Shown here: piece by piece, positions 6,091 through 9,902 of the stretch
How the letters are laid out: every line of letters begins with the position of its first letter
Numbering within the stretch: position 1 is the first letter of the stretch
Source of the DNA: JALHST01 sp038316335
GTDB taxonomy: Bacteria; Bacteroidota; Bacteroidia; Flavobacteriales; Flavobacteriaceae
Length of the DNA: 9,902 nucleotides
Reading direction: 5' to 3'
Assembly: GCA_038316335.1 (NCBI GenBank)
Contig: JBBQAM010000087.1
Location: 1-9,902, forward strand
Notes under the pieces: model-generated
What the model saw: only the letters and a program-made list of their open reading frames with translations
What the model was told of the DNA's origin: nothing
Databases searched by the model: none
Position numbers and translations under genes: made by a program

Positions 6091-6108
6091 GTTATGGGCA
6101 ATAACTTA
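6088..6108 (+). terminator. Stem-loop overlapping the stop codon of the VOC gene
   Basis: TAAGTTAT (6088-6095) and ATAACTTA (6101-6108) are perfect 8-base inverted arms around the loop GGGCA; the first three bases are the stop codon. It is AT-rich and lacks a following T-run, so it is at best a weak attenuator, or an RNA 3'-end stabiliser. A second small hairpin GGATC/GATCC lies at 6126-6140. Confidence 0.35.
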
Positions 6109-6173
6109 GGAAAAGTCAGCATACGGGATCGCAAAGATCCTGTAGCCAATCGAAAAAAAAGATAGCCGAAAGA

Positions 6174-6692
6174 ATGAAGACCTGGATTGCATTATTACGG
6201 GGCATCAATGTTGGTGGGAAACATTCCGTTGCCATGAAGGAATTGGTAGGGTTGTTAGCCACAAATGGTTTTGACAAAGTGCAAACGTATATCCAAAGTG
6301 GCAATTTGGTATTTCAAAGACCCACTAAGCCACGTGATGAAATTGGACTGCTAATCGAAAAAAAATTTGGATTCAAACCGGCTGTTTTTATTTTGGGCGC
6401 AGGGGATTTTAAAAAGGCCGCAGCCAATAATCCCTATCAAAGTGAACAGGGTAAGACCATCCATTTTTTCTTTTTGGAGGCAGTTCCTGAAACAGTTGAT
6501 TATGCACTGTTGGATTCCCTTAAAAGTGAATCGGAAGCCTATCAACTGATTGACACCTTGTTTTATCTATATGCACCCGACGGCATCGGGCGCTCCAAAT
6601 TGGTGGAAAAAATAGGCAAGGCTTTTTCGGGTGTTACGATGACGGCAAGAAACTTAAATACCATTAACAAAATCCTGGAAATGATCCCCTGA
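6174..6692 (+). CDS. DUF1697 family protein
   Basis: The 172-residue protein opens with the family hallmark WIALLRGINVGGKHSV, followed by MKELVGLLATNGFDKVQTYI and QSGNLVF. These are typical for DUF1697 in sequence and position, and the length is usual for the family. The C-terminal part FYLYAPDGIGRSKLVEKI followed by TMTARNLNTINKI also matches the conserved end. The family is widespread in bacteria and its function is unknown; it is soluble and cytoplasmic. ATG at 6174 begins directly at the conserved motif, preceded by an A-rich leader with GAAAGA. It follows the VOC gene by 83 bases. Confidence 0.92.
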   Translation: MKTWIALLRGINVGGKHSVAMKELVGLLATNGFDKVQTYIQSGNLVFQRPTKPRDEIGLLIEKKFGFKPAVFILGAGDFKKAAANNPYQSEQGKTIHFFFLEAVPETVDYALLDSLKSESEAYQLIDTLFYLYAPDGIGRSKLVEKIGKAFSGVTMTARNLNTINKILEMIP

Positions 6693-7063
6693 TTCAATAA
6701 CAGTGGTGCTTTGTAATCCGTTGTTGTGCGAGACGCATTCGGACTCCCGGGAGATGTTATGGCCCTGATTTCGGAACCAATGTCCCAAAATCGTCCCGGC
6801 ATGCCAACGTGCTTGGGGCCACTGCCTGCCATTTCCTCAAGCACTTGCGATTCAAGCCGTATCCTTCCTACAATCTCGATAGCTAACGGGACCCAAAGCA
6901 ATTTGGCAACGTCCCTACTGTCTTTTAAATCTTAGTTGTATCTTCGGTTCACAACAATTTGACGCCCAGGACGTCACTGCGTTTAGCGGGGCGTTGGCGA
7001 CAAGTTTGATCAACGAAATACGATATTCGATTACCGAATTTAATTGTCTTAAAACACGACATT
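6693..7063. other. Intergenic stretch before the GMC oxidoreductase
   Basis: In these 371 bases, 6709-6938 is open on the minus strand (reading LKDSRDVAKLLWVPLAIEIV and GPKHVGMPGRFWDIG) and in one plus-strand frame. I recognise no family in either and cannot call a gene. After it comes an imperfect hairpin, ACGCCC (6962-6967) / GGGGCGT (6988-6994), preceded by ACAACAATTTG, and then the leader of the gene at 7064. Confidence 0.4.
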
Positions 7064-8677
7064 ATGGTAACAGATACAGTAAACAGGTTCGACTTCATTA
7101 TTATTGGCGCTGGTTCCGCGGGATGCGTTTTAGCTAACCGCCTTTCAGCAAATTCTGCTAACAAAGTTTTGCTGCTTGAAGCAGGCGGCCCCGACAAAAA
7201 AATGGAAATTGGTATTCCGGCCGCATACGGAAACCTGCACCGTTCGGAAGTGGACTGGGCGTTTTCAACCGAACCTCAAAAGCATCTTGACGGGCGAAGA
7301 ATATTTCTTCCGCGCGGAAAAGCTTTAGGTGGCAGCAGTTCAACCAACGCCATGGCGTATGTAAGGGGCAACAGCGCAGATTATGATGAATGGGAATCGC
7401 TGGGCAATAAGGGTTGGGCTTATAATGATGTTCTTGCGTATTTTAAAAAGAGCGAGCATAACGAAGATATTACCAACACCTACCATGGGCAAAACGGCTT
7501 ATTAAATGTAACGCATCCAAAATCTTTCCAAACACCTTTCGCAACGGCTTTTGTAAAAGCCTGTGCTGAAACCGGCATTCCGGAAAATAAAGATTACAAC
7601 GGCGCAAAGCAGGAAGGTTCCGGTATTTTTCAATTTACCATTAAAGACGGAAAACGCCATAGCGCTGCCACCGCCTTTTTAAAACCTGCTCTCAGCCGCT
7701 CTAATCTTACCGTTGTTACCCACGCTATGGCCAAGCAAATTATAGTAGAAGGTAACAAAGCGGTGGGTGTAGCATATATCGTGAACAAAAATAATACTCA
7801 AAAAGCGTATGCTTCCAAAGAAATAATTTTATCGGCAGGCGCATTTCAATCACCACAAGTGCTTATGCTTTCAGGCATTGGCGATGGTGAAGAGTTGCAG
7901 GTACAGGGCATTGCGGTTAAAAAGGACCTGAAAGGTGTCGGCAAAAACCTCCAAGACCATCTGTTTATTCTCACGTCAAGCCTTGCGCTTCAGCAGGAAG
8001 GTTTTAATCATCATTTAAAACCATTGCAACAGCTGATTGATTTATTACAATATCAGATTACGCACAAAGGTCCGCTGAGTTGCAGTGTGTTGGAAGCCGT
8101 TGCTTTTTTTGCCGTTAACGGCGCAAAACGTGTAAACTGTCAATTCCACTTTACACTGCTTCATGTTGGCAATGACTACAAGACCGATGTATATAATCCT
8201 AAAACATATCCAACCGTAGATGGCTATTCTATAATACCAACGCTTTTAAAACCCAAAAGCAGAGGTTATGTGGCGCTTAGGTCTGCAAATCCTTTCGATG
8301 CCCCGGTTATTCAGCCCAACTTTCTTTCGGAAGAAGAAGATTTGCAACTGCTGGTCATGGGAATTAAAAAAGCACTGGAGGTAATGAATGCCGATGCATT
8401 TAGGGCTTACCGGAAAGCAATCATTTTTCCCGTTGAGCAATCTGAAGCCGGAATTATAGCACATGTAAAAAGGGCAGTCGAAACGGTTTATCATCCGGTA
8501 GGCACTTGTAAGATGGGCAACGATCCAATGGCAGTAGTAAACGACAAACTACAGGTGCATGGAATTGAAAATTTGAGAGTGGTAGATGCCTCTATTATGC
8601 CAACTATTGTGGCAGGTAACACCAACGCGCCAACAATCATGATAGCCGAAAAAGCGGCTGATATGATTTTAGGCTAA
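7064..8677 (+). CDS. GMC-family FAD-dependent oxidoreductase (choline dehydrogenase-like)
   Basis: A 537-residue glucose-methanol-choline oxidoreductase. The FAD-binding dinucleotide motif is GAGSAG at 15-20 in FIIIGAGSAGCVLANRLS, with LLLEAGG after it. The first GMC signature is in RGKALGGSSSTNAMAYVRG (about 84-102). The second is in ILSAGAFQSPQVLMLSGIG (about 257-275). The C-terminal catalytic block is YHPVGTCKMG (His477), then VVDASIMPTIVAGNTNAPT with the Asn that pairs with the catalytic His. Length is normal and no signal peptide is seen, so it is likely cytoplasmic. It oxidises an alcohol to an aldehyde or ketone with FAD; close family members take choline, aliphatic or polyol substrates, and the sequence does not settle which. 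No betaine-aldehyde dehydrogenase or choline transporter lies nearby. The gene appears to be a single transcription unit. Confidence 0.95.
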   Translation: MVTDTVNRFDFIIIGAGSAGCVLANRLSANSANKVLLLEAGGPDKKMEIGIPAAYGNLHRSEVDWAFSTEPQKHLDGRRIFLPRGKALGGSSSTNAMAYVRGNSADYDEWESLGNKGWAYNDVLAYFKKSEHNEDITNTYHGQNGLLNVTHPKSFQTPFATAFVKACAETGIPENKDYNGAKQEGSGIFQFTIKDGKRHSAATAFLKPALSRSNLTVVTHAMAKQIIVEGNKAVGVAYIVNKNNTQKAYASKEIILSAGAFQSPQVLMLSGIGDGEELQVQGIAVKKDLKGVGKNLQDHLFILTSSLALQQEGFNHHLKPLQQLIDLLQYQITHKGPLSCSVLEAVAFFAVNGAKRVNCQFHFTLLHVGNDYKTDVYNPKTYPTVDGYSIIPTLLKPKSRGYVALRSANPFDAPVIQPNFLSEEEDLQLLVMGIKKALEVMNADAFRAYRKAIIFPVEQSEAGIIAHVKRAVETVYHPVGTCKMGNDPMAVVNDKLQVHGIENLRVVDASIMPTIVAGNTNAPTIMIAEKAADMILG

Positions 8678-8793
8678 AAAACTATGAAGAGCTGATAAAC
8701 CAGCCTCTAACTGCACCTACAAAAAATTAGCGGTTCATTGGTTTAATGAAGCTCTGAGCTTCGTATCAAGTTTTGTGGTGGCAGACAATTTTG
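8678..8793. other. Short spacer after the GMC gene
   Basis: No gene is visible. A weak inverted pair AGGCT (near 8671) / AGCCT (near 8703) flanks the end of the GMC gene but has a long loop and no T-run. The stretch leads into decayed coding sequence of an AraC-type regulator. Confidence 0.35.
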
Positions 8794-8919
8794 TGCTCCG
8801 AAATCGCCAACTTCTTGCAGCTGAAAACCGTCAGCGGCAATACTCCCCAAGAATATCACCTTGAATATAACAAACATCAAAGACTCGTCTCACGCCCGAC
8901 AAAAAATCGTTCGTCCTAA
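8794..8919 (+). pseudogene. Remnant of an AraC-family regulator (end of DNA-binding domain, internal deletion)
   Basis: In one frame the DNA reads CSEIANFLQLKTVS and then directly GNTPQEYHLEY, ending with a stop at 8917-8919. Both halves fit the second helix-turn-helix of AraC/XylS regulators (pattern S-I-x-E-I-A-x-x-L-G-F-x-x-x-S then F-K-K-x-x-G-x-T-P-x-E-Y-R). The linking segment that normally carries the recognition helix end (SxFxRxFKK, about 10 residues) is missing. The deletion removes the core of the motif, so no functional domain is left, and nothing recognisable lies upstream of it in this frame. It ends two bases from the end of the convergent molybdopterin-enzyme remnant. Confidence 0.5.
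8884..8897 (+). repeat. Possible degenerate copy of the GC-rich repeat
   Basis: CTCGTCTCACGCCC differs from the CTCGTCTCCGCCC of copy 4 by a single inserted base or equivalent change, and lies at the end of the AraC remnant. Only 13-14 bases match, so chance is possible. Confidence 0.25.
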
Positions 8920-8920
8920 C

Positions 8921-9310
8921 TCATATACGAACATACCAAGCCCACCCGGAATCACCTGTATCCACAACTAGATCTGAAACTTCGATTCGCTCCAAGTATT
9001 TCATGCTTTTAAAGCCTATTTGCTTCTCTAATCTCAAGCGCACCGGTGCTCCATGAGGAACAGAAAGATTATTACCGTTCATGCCATATGCCAGGATGGT
9101 TTGTGGGCGAAAACATCGAGTAGATCGATACTATCTACCCGCCCATCGTAGGAATAAAAATTCACAAAACGAGCACTTCGTGAAATTCCAGCATGTGTAA
9201 TCAAGGTACCAAGCGGTAGGCCAGTCCATTCGGCAATAGCCGTCAATCCCTCCTCACAGGTGTGTCGTGTGATTTGTGTTCTGGCAGCAAACTGCTTATG
9301 TTGGGGTAGC
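8921..9310 (-). pseudogene. Truncated, frameshifted sulfite-oxidase-like molybdopterin oxidoreductase
   Basis: Read on the minus strand, about 9309 to 9110 gives ARTQITRHTCEEGLTAIAEW followed by TGLPLGTLITHAG and FVNFYSYDG...VDSIDLLDVF. This is the molybdopterin-binding core of the sulfite-oxidase-like family, with Cys in RHTCEEG at the place of the metal-ligating cysteine (near 9256-9258). At about 9107-9110 the frame breaks. The next frame continues the same protein as PQTILAYGMNGNNL, then SVPHGAPVRLRLEKQIGFKS, then MKYLERIEV, and ends GWAWYVRI at the stop 8921-8923. One missing base explains the break. Everything N-terminal of the RTQITRH block (normally more than 100 residues, including any Tat signal) is absent; upstream DNA belongs to a different remnant. 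A sequencing error could explain the frameshift but not the truncation. Confidence 0.8.
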
Positions 9311-9330
9311 GTATATTCCATAAAAAAAGG

Positions 9331-9536
9331 CGTTACACGGCCGAAAAGTTCATCAAGCGGTTTTATAAATACAACATGAATAAAAAGCCATTGAACATAT
9401 CTGGCGAAGGCTATCACTACTCAGAGGTTAATTACATGCTATTAGGATTTAACATGGAACATATTACGCCCCATTCGATACTACAGAATTGGTCAGGGAA
9501 ATTTTGAATATAGCGGCCGGATCCGACAAGGAATAG
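9331..9536 (+). pseudogene. Remnant of a second serine hydrolase (class C beta-lactamase fold)
   Basis: Frame one from 9331 reads TAEKFIKRFYKYNMNKKPL and then SGEGYHYSEVNYMLLGFNME. The second part matches the family block around the Tyr motif (pattern PGEGYHYSDVNYxLLG) and is comparable to YSNSNYMLLGY in the intact gene at 146. After about 9460 this frame loses similarity and ends at TGA near 9502. A shifted frame from 9471 reads PFDTTELVREILNIA then AGSDKE and stops at 9534-9536, looking like a protein C-terminus. The SxxK and HxG parts are missing, so a large internal piece appears deleted. Whether the two pieces belong to one gene is inference. Confidence 0.5.
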
Positions 9537-9649
9537 CATAAAAGGAAATTTTCAAGGCACCAAATAGCAATACCCTAGCAATGGTTATGAACTGACACGG
9601 CTGTAAATCGAAGGTTCTTCTGAGCCAATATTGACTAACAAGCCAAACG

Positions 9650-9902
9650 TCACCCCTTTCGAAATTCGCCTGGGGAGACCCCGACTCTTTTTTTAAACAA
9701 ACGGCCAAAATAGGCCGGGTCATTGAAATTTAGAAAATACGCCACTTCGGAAATGGAATAGGAGGTATTCAGGAGATATTTTTTGGCCTCGTTGATCGTA
9801 AACTCCTGAACTACCTTTAAGGCAGAACGGCCCGCGACGTTTTGACAGACCCGGTTGAGGTGCGTTTGGGTAATCCCAAGCTTTTCGGAAAATCCGGCGA
9901 TC
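9650..9902 (-). CDS. AraC-family transcriptional regulator, C-terminal part (runs off window edge)
   Basis: The last 84 codons of a minus-strand gene form a complete AraC/XylS-type DNA-binding domain with two helix-turn-helix units. The first is FSEKLGITQTHLNRVCQNVA followed by GRSALKVVQEFTINEAKKYL. The second is YSISEVAYFLNFNDPAYFGR followed by LFKKRVGVSPGEFRKG, ending at the stop 9650-9652. The usual conserved features (seIAyxLgFxdxxYFxRxFKKxxGxSPxeFR) are all present and there is no break, so the gene seems intact; its start and its ligand-sensing N-terminal domain lie beyond base 9902. It is a likely cytoplasmic activator or repressor. Its target cannot be read from here; the nearest complete gene is the GMC oxidoreductase, separated from it by about 1 kb of remnants. 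Confidence 0.9.
   Translation of the reverse strand, partial: IAGFSEKLGITQTHLNRVCQNVAGRSALKVVQEFTINEAKKYLLNTSYSISEVAYFLNFNDPAYFGRLFKKRVGVSPGEFRKG

Noticed and set aside
6563..6901. 112-codon minus-strand gene
   Set aside because: Half of it is antisense to the well-supported DUF1697 gene; only the part beyond 6709 is kept as a low-interest observation.
7064..8677. Choline dehydrogenase betA assignment
   Set aside because: GMC enzymes are similar across many alcohol substrates and no betaine pathway partner is nearby, so only the family is named.
9079..9417. A complete 112-residue minus-strand gene
   Set aside because: The family similarity starts only near 9309 and continues past the stop in another frame; the first 36 residues are antisense to the serine-hydrolase remnant. 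It is a broken gene, not a small intact one.
9493..9723. 76-codon minus-strand frame before the AraC end
   Set aside because: It is out of frame with the clear AraC C-terminus that overlaps it and has no recognisable content.

Overview
The window looks like accessory chromosomal DNA of a Bacteroidetes bacterium, probably of the Flavobacteriia/Cytophagia type. This is inferred from Lys/Asn/Ile-rich proteins, A-rich leaders without clear Shine-Dalgarno sequences, and the gene families present: lipoprotein-free secreted serine hydrolases, TlpA/ResA-like thioredoxins, DUF1697 and VOC proteins. No rRNA, tRNA, CRISPR array, integrase or transposase is visible.

Left part (1-4600, AT-rich genes): a run of single, unrelated small genes, each with its own leader. 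They are a secreted class C beta-lactamase-fold serine hydrolase (146-1468), a secreted SnoaL/NTF2-fold protein (2137-2577), a membrane-anchored TlpA/ResA-type thioredoxin on the minus strand (2842-3510) and an unrecognised 165-residue protein (3772-4269). The spaces between them carry a GC-rich, hairpin-prone dispersed repeat (core CGCTGGCGCTCGTCTCC). There are four direct copies near 1, 1483, 1979 and 2588, and one inverted, more palindromic copy near 4430. Two copies begin within about 15 bases of a stop codon. Copies 2 and 4 are followed by two related gene-start remnants, and copy 3 cuts off the start of a membrane protein. The layout resembles a cassette array built by recombination at the repeats, but no recombinase lies in the window.

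Middle and right part (4600-8677, visibly higher GC): four intact plus-strand genes. They are an alpha/beta hydrolase (4601-5512), a VOC/glyoxalase-fold protein (5743-6090), a DUF1697 protein (6174-6692) and a GMC-family FAD oxidoreductase (7064-8677). Gaps of 80 to 370 bases argue against one tight operon.

Far right (8678-9902): a patchwork of gene remnants. In order these are a fragment of an AraC regulator with an internal deletion (+), a truncated and frameshifted sulfite-oxidase-like molybdopterin oxidoreductase (-), and a second serine-hydrolase fragment with a frame break (+). The 3' part of an apparently intact AraC-family regulator (-) runs off the window edge. No biochemical pathway links the genes. 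The best candidate for something undescribed is the repeat-bounded, cassette-like organisation of the left half and its link to broken gene starts.
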